Source: Actinomycetota bacterium (lineage in GTDB: Bacteria; Actinomycetota; Geothermincolia; Geothermincolales; RBG-13-55-18). Taken from it: a stretch of 64,000 bases of DNA. The stretch is from the NCBI GenBank assembly GCA_014360645.1, contig JACIXD010000009.1, positions 1-64,000 of the forward strand. The letters are read 5' to 3'. The notes below the pieces were generated by a model that saw nothing but the letters and a program-made list of their open reading frames with translations, had not been told where the DNA came from and made no database searches. Positions within the stretch are counted from its first letter, which is position 1, and each line of letters opens with the position of its first letter. Made by a program: the position numbers and the translations under genes. This document shows positions 33,239-42,044 of the stretch, in pieces.

Positions 33239-34999
33239 ATGAGCGAGGACCTGGAGAGGATAAAGGAGGCGCGCAAGGCCTGGGAGGAGGGGCCGCTGGC
33301 CAAGACCCTTAAGAAGTTCCCCTACCTCAACGCGGAGAGCGCCCGCTTCTATGGGCCCGACGACCTTGAGGGCTTCGACTTCCTGGAGAAGGTGGGCTTC
33401 CCCGGCACCTACCCCTACACCGCCGGGACCTTTCCCGTCGAGCCCATGGCCGGGCTGGCGAGGCTGGCCTCCATGGCCGGCAAGGGGGAGATACCCGGGG
33501 CTGGCGGCCAGACCCGCGCCGCCATCTACTCCGGCTACGGCACTCCCGAGGACACCCGCGACTATTACAGGGGCCTGCTGGAGCAGGGGGGAAGAGGCGG
33601 CCCCAACCTCGCCTTCGACCTCCCCACGCAGTGCGGGTACGACTCCGACGACCCCCTGGCGGAGGGCGAGGTGGGCAAGGTGGGGGTGTGCGTGGACACC
33701 CTGGCGGATCTCGAGATCATCTACGAGCCCTACCGCGGGGACCTCGACCTCGACAACATCGCCTCCAACTTCACCATCAACGCCCCCGCCAACATCATCA
33801 TCGCCATGTACGCCGCCTTGGCGGAGAAGCGCGGCATCCCCCTGGAAAAGCTGCGCGCCACGCCTCAGAACGACATCCTCAAGGAATACATCGCCCGCGG
33901 CACCTACATCTTCCCGCCCAAACACGCCCTGCGCATGTTCCGCGACAGCCTGGTGTTCCTCACCCGCAACATGCCCAACGTCAATATCACCTCCATAGGC
34001 GGATATCACATCCGGGAGGCGGGGGCCACCCGCGAGCAGGACCTGGCCTTCAGCATGGCCAACGCCATCGCCTATCTGCAGGTAGGCGTGGACGCAGGCT
34101 TGCACGTGGACGAGTTCGCCCCCCGCTTCACCTTCAATGCCTTCGGCGGGAGCATGGAGCTGCTCAAGGAGGTGGCCTTCCAGCGCGCGGCGCGCCGTAT
34201 GTACGCGCGCATCCTCAAGGAGAGGTTCGGGGCCAGGGACCCCCGCAGCATGCGCATACGCCAGGCCATCGGCGCGCACATCGGGCCCTCTTCCACCACC
34301 CTGCAGCGCCCCCTCAACAACCTCACCCGCGCAGTCATCGGCGCGGTGGCCAGCGTGCTCTCCGGCGGCCGTCCCCTCCCCTTCCCGCCCTACGACGAGC
34401 CCCTGGGGCTGGGCTGGAGCATGGAGGCCCTGCAGCTGGCCCAGGACGCGGGAAGGATCATCGCCTGTGAGGCGCGGCTGCTGGAATACACCGACCCCTT
34501 CGCCGGCTCCTACTGCATGGAGTCTCTCACCGACGACATCGAGAACGCCGCCTGGGAGGAACTGGAAAAGATCGAGAAGATGGGCGGGGCGGTGGCGGCC
34601 ATCGAGAACGGCTACATGCAGCGCGAGGTCTCGCGCAGCGCCTACGAGCGCCAGCGTGCCGTGGAGAGAGGAGAGCGCCTGGTGGTGGGGGTGAACTGCT
34701 TCACGGGAGAGCACGAGCTGGAGGTCACCACCAACCGCCTGGTGGCCAACCCCTACGACCCCGAGAAGCGAGAGTGGGCTGAGGAGAAGCAGAAGGCGCG
34801 CCTGGCGGAGATCAAGCGGCAGCGCGACGGCCGCGAGGTGGCCCGCCTGTTGAAGGAGCTGGAGTCTCTCGCACGAAAGGAAGAGGAGAACCTCCTGCCC
34901 CACCTGGTGGAATGCGTAAAGGCATACGTCACCGAGGGGGAGATCTGCGGGGTGCTGCGCCAGGTCTTCGGGGAATACAAGGCGGTCTCTCCCTTCTGA
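33239..34999 (+). CDS. B12-dependent acyl-CoA mutase, large (substrate-binding) subunit
   Basis: The 586-residue protein matches the N-terminal TIM-barrel part of methylmalonyl-CoA mutase: FDFLEKVGFPGTYPYTAG, NLAFDLPTQCGYDSDDPLAE, TINAPANIIIAMYAALAE, QNDILKEYIARGTYIFPP, and GYHIREAGAT containing His257, equivalent to the base-proximal His of the family. The usual substrate loop (TMYRGRxWTxRQYAGF) is replaced and lengthened: residues about 64-98 read differently and only the Y-S-G-Y-G-T end aligns. That suggests an unusual acyl-CoA, plausibly a branched alkylsuccinyl-CoA in the context of the fumarate-addition genes. The cobalamin-binding subunit is a separate gene at 37247. The start at 33239 follows GGGGGGAAG. 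Canonical methylmalonyl-CoA mutase activity is the alternative. Confidence 0.85.
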   Translation: MSEDLERIKEARKAWEEGPLAKTLKKFPYLNAESARFYGPDDLEGFDFLEKVGFPGTYPYTAGTFPVEPMAGLARLASMAGKGEIPGAGGQTRAAIYSGYGTPEDTRDYYRGLLEQGGRGGPNLAFDLPTQCGYDSDDPLAEGEVGKVGVCVDTLADLEIIYEPYRGDLDLDNIASNFTINAPANIIIAMYAALAEKRGIPLEKLRATPQNDILKEYIARGTYIFPPKHALRMFRDSLVFLTRNMPNVNITSIGGYHIREAGATREQDLAFSMANAIAYLQVGVDAGLHVDEFAPRFTFNAFGGSMELLKEVAFQRAARRMYARILKERFGARDPRSMRIRQAIGAHIGPSSTTLQRPLNNLTRAVIGAVASVLSGGRPLPFPPYDEPLGLGWSMEALQLAQDAGRIIACEARLLEYTDPFAGSYCMESLTDDIENAAWEELEKIEKMGGAVAAIENGYMQREVSRSAYERQRAVERGERLVVGVNCFTGEHELEVTTNRLVANPYDPEKREWAEEKQKARLAEIKRQRDGREVARLLKELESLARKEEENLLPHLVECVKAYVTEGEICGVLRQVFGEYKAVSPF

Positions 35000-35034
35000 T
35001 AGGGAGCGGGGAGGTAGCGCGAGGGGTGAATGCC

Positions 35035-37095
35035 ATGGCCGGTAGCCTCCGCGCCGGCGGGCGCCGGGAGCAGGAGGAGGGCTGCGTGTTCCGCTACCGC
35101 CTCTCGGAGGCGCCGCGGCGCGAGCCGCTGCACGCCGACCGCCTGGCGGAATTGATCCGGCAGCAGCTCTGCAACCTCCTGGACATCGCCGTGCCGCAGA
35201 AAAACGGGGAGGACGTCGCCGTGGACTCCTTCCGCTTCTTGGCGGAGAGCAAGCCGCGTGCGCTGTTTCCTCGGGAAGCGGCGGAGAATACCCGCCACGC
35301 GCGTGACGCTGCGGAGGAAGAGCCCGGGTCAGGTGCGTCACGCCGCGAGGTCCCGCGAGACGGTTCCCCGGAAACGGCATCCATCGTGGAGAAGTGCGAA
35401 GGCGGCGTCCGGGAAAAGACTGCCTTCGTGGAGGGGCGTGAAGGCGCCTCCCGAGGCGAGGACTCGCCAAACGGGCGCGGCGGGCGAGAGGCGCCGGGAA
35501 GACCCGCCTACCGCAGCCTCGCTAACGCCGCCCTCTACGAGCCACGCGTGGAGTTCATCGCCAGGCAGCTCGCCAGCCTTCTCTCCGTGGTGGAGCTGGA
35601 GTGGGAGGGAAAGACGGCGAAGGTGGACGGCTTCCGCCTCCGCGACCTCGACGACTGGACGGGACCGCACGCCTCGGCGACGGCCGACCTCTTCCAGCAT
35701 GCCGCCACGCGCTGTCAGTTCGACTGCGTGTTCTGCTACAACCGGGGCGGGCCCCCTTCTCTCGCGTCGGACGCAGCTGACGCAGAGGAGGAGTGGCGGG
35801 AGCTCTCGGACAGGCTCGCGCGTTACGAGCCCCGGTCGGGCACGGGCCTCTTCCCCACCTTCGGAGGTCCCCGCGAGGTGCTGGCCCACCCCCACGCCCT
35901 GCGGCTGCTGCGGGAGGTCCGCGAGCGCACCGACGAACCTATCCGGCTCTCTACCAACGGTGGGGCCCTGGACCGCAGGTGCATCGCCGCCCTGGCGGAG
36001 TTGCGCCCGCTCTTCCTGGACCTCTCGCTCCACAGCTCCTCCCCTTCCCGCCGCGCCATGCTCATGAGGGACCCCCATCCCGAGAAGGCGGTGGCGGCGC
36101 TTCCCGCGCTGTCGGAAGCGGGGATACCTTACGCGGTCACCATCGTGGCGTGGCCCCTCCCTTCCCTGGAGGAGATGCTGAGTGACCTGCGCGCCACGGT
36201 GCTCTACGCCGCGGCTTCGGGGGCGCGCATGGTGCAGGTCAACCTGCCGGGTTTCTCGCGCTTCTTCTCGCCCACCCCGCCCTTCGACACCGCGAAGGTG
36301 TGGCCGGAGATCGTGCGTGAGGTGGGGAAGTTGCGCGAACTTTCTGACTGCCCGGTCTTCCTCAGCCCCGCCATGTACGAGGAAAACCTTACCAGGCGGG
36401 ACAAGAACCGCGCCGAGGTCGTCGGGGTGGTGCGCGGCTCTCCCGCCGCGCGCGCGGGGCTGGCGGCGGGAGACCTGTTGACTGCGGTGAACGGCACGGG
36501 GGCGAGGAACAGGCCCCAGGCCAGGGACCTCCTCGCCCTGGTTCAGGCCGCGGACGCCGGGGAGTTCACGCTCACGGTGCGGCGCGGCGGCGGGGACATC
36601 GAGCTCACCGGCGACACCCGCGACTTCTCCTACCCCTACGACCCCCAGACGGCCGCGCACCTGGGGGCGGTGTTCATGGGATCAGGGTTCAGGGCGAGCC
36701 ATCTGGACGAGGTCCAGGCGGCCGTCCACGCGCGGGGGGCGCGGCGGCCGCTGCTGCTCACCTCGGCGCTGGTGAGGCCGACCCTGGAGCAGCTCCTCCG
36801 GGAGCGTCCCCTCTCGCTCCCCGGCGGATGCAAGCTCGCCCTGGGGGTGCCGGAGAACCGTTATTTCGGAGGCAACATCATCCTGGGCGACCTCCTGGTG
36901 GTGGACGATTTCGTGGCCTTCATCCGGGAGTACGCGGCGCGCGGCGGGGAGGGGCCGGACCTGGTCCTCATCCCCTCCTCTCCCTTCCGGCTCGGCGGCT
37001 GGGGGAGGGACCTCACCGGGAGGCCTTACCTCGATATCGAGAGGAGGACGGGGATAGCGGTGGAGCTCTTGCGCTGCGAGACGATATGGGAATGA
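35035..37095 (+). CDS. Radical SAM protein with PDZ and DUF512-like C-terminal domains
   Basis: The protein has about 686 residues. The radical SAM motif is CQFDCVFC (Cys227, 231, 234; C-x3-C-x2-C), followed by barrel segments such as PIRLSTNGGAL and LFLDLSLHSSSPSRRAML. Residues about 462-520 form a PDZ-like domain (VVGVVRGSPAARAGLAAGDL). The end carries ENRYFGGNIILGDLLVVDDF, as in DUF512 proteins. Before the SAM motif two related segments of about 45 residues (IRQQLCNLLDI ... VDSFRF and IARQLASLLSV ... VDGFRL) flank a charged, low-complexity linker of about 110 residues. It sits between the two mutase subunit genes, 35 bases after the first, so a role in mutase maturation or in the same pathway is likely. 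The exact reaction is unknown. Confidence 0.7.
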   Translation: MAGSLRAGGRREQEEGCVFRYRLSEAPRREPLHADRLAELIRQQLCNLLDIAVPQKNGEDVAVDSFRFLAESKPRALFPREAAENTRHARDAAEEEPGSGASRREVPRDGSPETASIVEKCEGGVREKTAFVEGREGASRGEDSPNGRGGREAPGRPAYRSLANAALYEPRVEFIARQLASLLSVVELEWEGKTAKVDGFRLRDLDDWTGPHASATADLFQHAATRCQFDCVFCYNRGGPPSLASDAADAEEEWRELSDRLARYEPRSGTGLFPTFGGPREVLAHPHALRLLREVRERTDEPIRLSTNGGALDRRCIAALAELRPLFLDLSLHSSSPSRRAMLMRDPHPEKAVAALPALSEAGIPYAVTIVAWPLPSLEEMLSDLRATVLYAAASGARMVQVNLPGFSRFFSPTPPFDTAKVWPEIVREVGKLRELSDCPVFLSPAMYEENLTRRDKNRAEVVGVVRGSPAARAGLAAGDLLTAVNGTGARNRPQARDLLALVQAADAGEFTLTVRRGGGDIELTGDTRDFSYPYDPQTAAHLGAVFMGSGFRASHLDEVQAAVHARGARRPLLLTSALVRPTLEQLLRERPLSLPGGCKLALGVPENRYFGGNIILGDLLVVDDFVAFIREYAARGGEGPDLVLIPSSPFRLGGWGRDLTGRPYLDIERRTGIAVELLRCETIWE

Positions 37096-37246
37096 GCGGC
37101 ATGCGGACGCGGCTCCCACGTTCCCGCGGCGGTCGCGTCGCAGGTGAGCCGACCGCTTTCCTGTGGACGGATATGGAAACGAGTCCCGCACGACCGCCAC
37201 TTCCCGAGGGGCGAGACGGGACAGCGGCCTAGGAGGGAGGATCTTC

Positions 37247-37672
37247 ATGGAGAGCAAGGAAAAGGCAAAGGTAAGGGTGCTCATCGCCAAGCCGGGGCTG
37301 GACGGCCACGACCAGGGGGCCAAGGTCATCGCCTACGGCCTCAAGGACGCGGGTTTCGAGGTCATCTACACGGGGCTCCGCCGCACCCCCGAGGACATCG
37401 CCAACGCCGCCCTGGACGAGGACGTGGACGTCATCGGCCTCTCCATCCTCTCCGGAGCGCACCTGAGCATCGTCAGGAGACTCATGTCCCTGCTGGAGGA
37501 GAAGGGGATCGGGGACAAGCTGGTGTTGGTGGGAGGGATCATCCCTCAGGAAGACATACCCAGGCTCAAGGAGATGGGGGTCGCGGAGGTCTTCGTCTCC
37601 GGTACCTATATCTCTCAGGTAGCCGACTTCATCCGGGATAAGCTTGGTCTGGCTGCCGAAGCCGCCGGTTAG
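37247..37672 (+). CDS. Acyl-CoA mutase small subunit, cobalamin-binding
   Basis: The 141-residue protein is a stand-alone B12-binding domain of the methylmalonyl-CoA mutase C-terminal type. It contains VLIAKPGLDGHDQGAKVIA with the D-x-H-x-x-G motif; His21 is the lower axial cobalt ligand. It continues with VIGLSILSGAH and VGGIIPQEDIPRLKEMGVAEVF. AGGAGGGAGG precedes the ATG at 37247. It completes the large subunit at 33239 to form a heteromeric adenosylcobalamin-dependent mutase, as in archaeal and other split mutases. No MeaB-type G-protein chaperone gene is nearby. Confidence 0.92.
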   Translation: MESKEKAKVRVLIAKPGLDGHDQGAKVIAYGLKDAGFEVIYTGLRRTPEDIANAALDEDVDVIGLSILSGAHLSIVRRLMSLLEEKGIGDKLVLVGGIIPQEDIPRLKEMGVAEVFVSGTYISQVADFIRDKLGLAAEAAG

Positions 37673-37776
37673 GCTCGCCCTCGGCCGCGGGTGGCGGCAA
37701 GCGGTGACATGCCCGGCGGCATATCGCGGCCTTTTCCCTCCCGCGTCGCCGGAGGCAGCGCGGCCTTCGCTCCCCT

Positions 37777-39138
37777 TCAGTCCCCGTAGGCGCGCACCAG
37801 CTCGTTGATGTCCTCCAGGCTCTCCAGCCCCTTGAGCATCTCCAGGGTCCTGGCGGCCACCCCGGGGCCGATGATGCTCCCCACGCATTCCAGATACTTG
37901 TCGTGTATCTGCGCCTCGCTCATGGGGTTCCCCGGCTCGCCCAGCGGCTTCTCCGCCTTCCCCACCGCCGTGCGCCCTCCCCGGAAGTGCACCGCCACCT
38001 CGGCGGCGAAGGGGCTGGTGATATCGCCTTCCAGGTCCTGCCAGTCAAAGCGGGAGATGGTCCGCACCACCGGCGCGGAGGTCACCACCTCGTCCCTGAA
38101 CTGCCCGACCCCCACCTTGCCCTCCAGGAGGGCGGCGGTGACGCAGAACTCGAGGCTGAACTTGCCCTCCAGGCCGGACTTGGGCTCGTGGTAGGTGAGC
38201 ACCGAGCGCAGCCACCCCGGTACCCTGCATTCCACCTTCTCGATCTCTTCCGCCTCGATGCCCCCCGTATCCAACGCTTCCTGACGGGCCATCAGGGCTG
38301 CGTCTATGGCGCCCTGGGGACCGCGGCAGCAGGGATAGGGCTTGTAGGAAAGCCCCGGCTCCAGGAGCTCGTAGGGCTCGCCGAGGGTGTCGAGCAGCTC
38401 CTGCGCCCTGTCGGGGTCGTCGGAGAAGGCGCGCGCGAACCCGTTCTCCCCGTAGAGCGCGTCGGGGTTGGCGGTGAAGCCCCGGCTCGCGAGCTGCGCG
38501 GCGATGATGCCGTTCATGGCCGCCATCCCGGCATGCAGGGGCTTGGTCATGGTCCCGAAGTTGGCACGGATGCCGTTGGACAGCGAGCAGGAGATACCCA
38601 GGGCATGGGTGGTCTGCTCCTCGTCCAGCCCCATGAGCCGGGCGCAGGAAGCCGCAGCTCCCAGGGCTCCCATGGTGCTGGTGCGGTGCCATCCCAGCAT
38701 GTAGGAATTGCCGCCGAGCGCCGCCCCCACCTTGGCCGCCACCTCCAGCCCCGCCACGTAGGCGGTGATGCAGTCCCTTCCCGGAGACGAGAGCAGCTCG
38801 CCGAGGGCGACGATGGCCGGCACCAAGGCCACGGAGGGATGCCCCATCATGCGGAAGCTCACGTCGTCATAGTCCAGGGCATGAGCTGCGGTGCCGTTGG
38901 CGAGCGCAGCCCAGGGCGCGGCGGTGCGCCTGAAGCCGTGGAAGACGGTGGCCTGCTCCTTGCCTCCCAGTGACTCCACCCACTCGGCGGTGATGCGGGA
39001 GCAGTCGTCCTCCAGTCCCGCCACCGTCACCCCCAGGCAGTCTATGATGGGAATCTTGGCCGCCTCCACCACCTGCGGTGAAAAGCCCTCGTAACGCAGG
39101 CCGCATACGAATTTCGCCACCTCCGCGAGCTCGTTCAT
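37777..39138 (-). CDS. MmgE/PrpD family protein
   Basis: The 453-residue protein has the features of the MmgE/PrpD (2-methylcitrate dehydratase-like) family: IDCLGVTVAGLEDD, WAALANGTAAHALDYDD, HPSVALVPAIVALGE, NFGTMTKPLHAGMAA and LSYKPYPCCRG. The last two hold the catalytic basic residues. Members dehydrate or isomerise tricarboxylic and related acids, and several act on substituted itaconate or citrate. GAGGGGGAAAG precedes the ATG. It is transcribed opposite to the mutase and acyl-CoA ligase genes, yet lies between them, so it may handle an alkyl-substituted succinate/citrate intermediate of propionyl-CoA disposal. The substrate is not determined. Confidence 0.88.
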   Translation of the reverse strand: MNELAEVAKFVCGLRYEGFSPQVVEAAKIPIIDCLGVTVAGLEDDCSRITAEWVESLGGKEQATVFHGFRRTAAPWAALANGTAAHALDYDDVSFRMMGHPSVALVPAIVALGELLSSPGRDCITAYVAGLEVAAKVGAALGGNSYMLGWHRTSTMGALGAAASCARLMGLDEEQTTHALGISCSLSNGIRANFGTMTKPLHAGMAAMNGIIAAQLASRGFTANPDALYGENGFARAFSDDPDRAQELLDTLGEPYELLEPGLSYKPYPCCRGPQGAIDAALMARQEALDTGGIEAEEIEKVECRVPGWLRSVLTYHEPKSGLEGKFSLEFCVTAALLEGKVGVGQFRDEVVTSAPVVRTISRFDWQDLEGDITSPFAAEVAVHFRGGRTAVGKAEKPLGEPGNPMSEAQIHDKYLECVGSIIGPGVAARTLEMLKGLESLEDINELVRAYGD

Positions 39139-40239
39139 CTTTCCCCCTCCTCATTCACTCATTCCCCCGTGGCCGTGCCGCACGGCGCGGAGCACCCGCG
39201 ATCGCGAGTACAGGCGGAGACGGCGGGCTGGGGGATGGTGCGGGTATGCTCCTGCCGCCGTCCACGGCGCCGCCGCGTTCTCGTCCTCGCCGCCGTTCAT
39301 GCCCGCCGGAGGCGCCGTCTTCAGAGATCGCCCGAAGCTAAGCCCCCCATGCCGACACCGGGCCGTTCCCCGCGCTCCCCGGGAAAACGCGCAACACGGC
39401 GGCGCCATGCGTCCGGCGTGGTGCGATAGGACTCCCCTGGATCTCCCGCTTCTCCGCCGCCGCCCGCCCCCGGGCCGCGGCGGCCTCGACAGCCGTTCCC
39501 GAACAAGCAAGATACTAGCAGAGCCGGAAGGGGGTGTAAAGGCTGGCCTTGCGCGCAGATATCCAGTATTGATGCGGTATTTCACAGGTATTGCCCCGAG
39601 CGCACATAATTTATATCTTTAAGATTGGTGTACGTCTTTACTTTACACTTGGTGAACGATATTGCATAATGCATCGCAAGGGCTTCGTGATGGTGACGGA
39701 AAGCGGCCGACCGCAAGGTCCGGTCCGCGATGCGAGAGAAGGGAAAAAGCGGCGCGACACGCCCAGGTCCACCGCTCCTTCCGGAAGAGCGCGCGTCCGG
39801 GCTGCGGAAGGAGGGGGGAGCGAGCGGCGGGGGGCACGGTCTGCCGGGAGCCGGTAACCGGGTCCCGGGTCTCGAAGGTTCCGGCGGCAAACAGGGGAGC
39901 AACCGGCCCCGGGCATGGCTAAGGGCCGCTGCGAGGCGGCGTCAACGGCCACCGGAATCCCCTGGCTTCCCATCCGGCGGAACTCCCGGTGAGCGGGAGG
40001 ACGGGAAAGGTTCCCGACAAAGGCGGGCCGGCCGCGGGCACAGGAGCAGCCCCGGCCAGGGGCCCTCGTCCCGCTCCGGGGTGACGGGATGTGCCACCCC
40101 GATCCCCCGACACCATCAACAGCCAGATCATGGAAGGCGAATACGGCGACGGCCGGTTCCCGAGGCGCGAGGAGCGGGAAATGAGTCCCGGCCCTCTCGC
40201 GTCCCGGCAGCCGGCCCCGAAAAAAGGGGGTGTATCGAG
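39139..40239. other. Long intergenic region with an AT-rich promoter patch
   Basis: About 1.1 kb between the divergent MmgE/PrpD and acyl-CoA ligase genes. Bases 39590-39680 are markedly AT-rich and hold a near-consensus promoter (39642-39670). The remaining GC-rich parts have long open frames on both strands, none with a family match or ribosome site, which is expected at this GC content. If the promoter serves the ligase gene, the leader is about 560 bases. Confidence 0.5.
39642..39670 (+). promoter_or_regulatory. Sigma-70-type promoter upstream of the acyl-CoA ligase
   Basis: TTTACA (39642-39647), exactly 17 bases, CATAAT (39665-39670), in the most AT-rich part of the spacer. A GTGAACG heptamer (39652-39658) lies inside the spacer, the position expected for a repressor site. 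Confidence 0.6.
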
Positions 40240-41772
40240 ATGAACGTCGGCAACTGGGCGACGAAACGGGCGCTGTTCCCCCTCACCGGGGACAAGACGG
40301 CCTTCATCTACGGGGAGCGCAGCCTCACCTACAAAGAGTTCAACCGCCGGGTAAACCAGGTGGCCGACGGCCTGCTGGCGGCGGGGCTGAAGCGGCAGGA
40401 GCGGGTGGCGGGGATGTTCTTCAACTGCCCCGAGTTCATGGAGATCTACTTCGCGTGCGCCAAGCTGGGGCTCATCTTCATCCCCCTCAACTTCCGCCTC
40501 ACCCCTGCCGAGCTCAAGGACATCTTCGAGGACACCGATACCCGCGCCCTCTTCTTCCACTCCGAGTTCACGGGGACCATGGGTGAGCTGCTCGATCTCT
40601 ACAAGAGCCCCATGCCGGTGGTGGCCGCGGTGGGCGACGCGGTGCCCGACTTCGCCCAGCCATACGAGGAATGGCTGCAGGGCCGCAGCGAGGACGAGCC
40701 CTTCGTCCCCGAGCCTCCCGACATGGAGGACCCGCAGCTCATCATGTACACCTCAGGCACCACCGGGAGGGCCAAGGGAGCCGTGTTGCCCCATCGCAAG
40801 ACCTTCTGGAACACCTTCAACGACGCCCTGGAGCTCCTCTTCGACCTGAGCGCCGTCTCCTTGGTGTCCATCCCCCTCTTCCACTCCGGGGGGCTCAACA
40901 TCATCACCATGCCCACTTTCTACACCGGCGGCACCATCATCCTGCAGAAGTTCTGGAATCCCGAGGAGGCGCTGCGCATCATCTCCGAGCACCGGGTCAC
41001 CCATTTCGGCGCCGTGCCCACCATGCTGCAGATGATGCTGGAAGTGCCCGACTTCGACCGCTACGACCTCCGCTCCCTCAAGGGAGTGGGCATCGGCGGC
41101 GCGCCGGCGTCCAGGGAACTTCTGGACCGCATCGTGGAGAAGATGAAAGTGCCCCTCCTCATCCAGGTATTCGGGTGCACCGAGACCTCCATCGTGCTCT
41201 CCTGTTCCAACATGGAGAAGGTGGGCAGCGCGGGCATCCCCATGTTCCACTCCGAGGTCAAGGTGCTCAAGGAGGACGGGAGCGAGGTGATGCCGGGCTC
41301 GGGCGAGGTGGGGGAGATCTGCTCCCGGGGCCCGTACGTCATGCTGGGATACTGGAACATGCCCGAGGAGACGGCGGAGGCCATGAAGGACGGCTGGTTC
41401 CACTACGGCGACCTGGCCACGGTGGACGAGGACGGCTACATCTACGTGGTGGACCGCAAGAAGGACATGATCATCAGCGGCGGCGAGAACATCTACCCCG
41501 CCGAGGTGGAGAAGGTGCTCATGGAGCACCCCAAGATAAAGGACGTGGCGGTCATCGGCATGGCGGACGAGAAGTGGGGCGAGGTGGGCCACGCCCTGGT
41601 CCTGCCGGAGAACCCCGAGGACCCCGTGACCCTGCAGGAGATAGAGTCCTTCTGCGAGGGAAAGCTGGCGCGCTACAAGATCCCCAAGAAGGTCACCCTG
41701 GTGGAGGCCATACCTAGGACGCTCACGGGGAAGATACTCAAGAAGGAGCTGCGCAAGCTGTACGCGGTTTGA
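40240..41772 (+). CDS. Acyl-CoA synthetase / CoA ligase (AMP-forming)
   Basis: The 510-residue enzyme belongs to the ANL superfamily. Motifs in order: IMYTSGTTGRAKGAVLPHRK (P-loop), QVFGCTETSIVLSC, GWFHYGDLATVDEDGYIYVV, DRKKDMIISGGENIYPAEVE and, at the end, PRTLTGKILKKELRK with the catalytic lysine. It activates a carboxylic acid as acyl-AMP and transfers it to CoA. In alkane degradation by fumarate addition an enzyme of this kind (AssK-like) activates the alkylsuccinate. Its position between the mutase and the glycyl-radical synthase fits that role, though fatty-acid activation is equally possible from sequence alone. The start at 40240 follows AAAAAAGGGGG. Confidence 0.85.
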   Translation: MNVGNWATKRALFPLTGDKTAFIYGERSLTYKEFNRRVNQVADGLLAAGLKRQERVAGMFFNCPEFMEIYFACAKLGLIFIPLNFRLTPAELKDIFEDTDTRALFFHSEFTGTMGELLDLYKSPMPVVAAVGDAVPDFAQPYEEWLQGRSEDEPFVPEPPDMEDPQLIMYTSGTTGRAKGAVLPHRKTFWNTFNDALELLFDLSAVSLVSIPLFHSGGLNIITMPTFYTGGTIILQKFWNPEEALRIISEHRVTHFGAVPTMLQMMLEVPDFDRYDLRSLKGVGIGGAPASRELLDRIVEKMKVPLLIQVFGCTETSIVLSCSNMEKVGSAGIPMFHSEVKVLKEDGSEVMPGSGEVGEICSRGPYVMLGYWNMPEETAEAMKDGWFHYGDLATVDEDGYIYVVDRKKDMIISGGENIYPAEVEKVLMEHPKIKDVAVIGMADEKWGEVGHALVLPENPEDPVTLQEIESFCEGKLARYKIPKKVTLVEAIPRTLTGKILKKELRKLYAV

Positions 41773-42044
41773 GCCCGGCCTATCCTCGCCCGCCAGCGGC
41801 GCGGACCAGCGGACCGTGCGGGAGGCCGCGGGAGCCTGAGCGTCCGCCCGGCAGGACATGGCAGGGCATGGAAAAAAGGGACAGGAGTAGTTTTAGAATA
41901 TCTAACGGGCGCTGCCGGCTCGACGGAGGCCGAGCGACCATCGGGACGGCCGTTGACGCCGCGTGCCCGGCGGAGAGACGATGAAGGGGTCATGTACGGG
42001 CGGTCGGCTTGACGGATCGAAGGTTCACGGGCAAGGAGGGCGGC

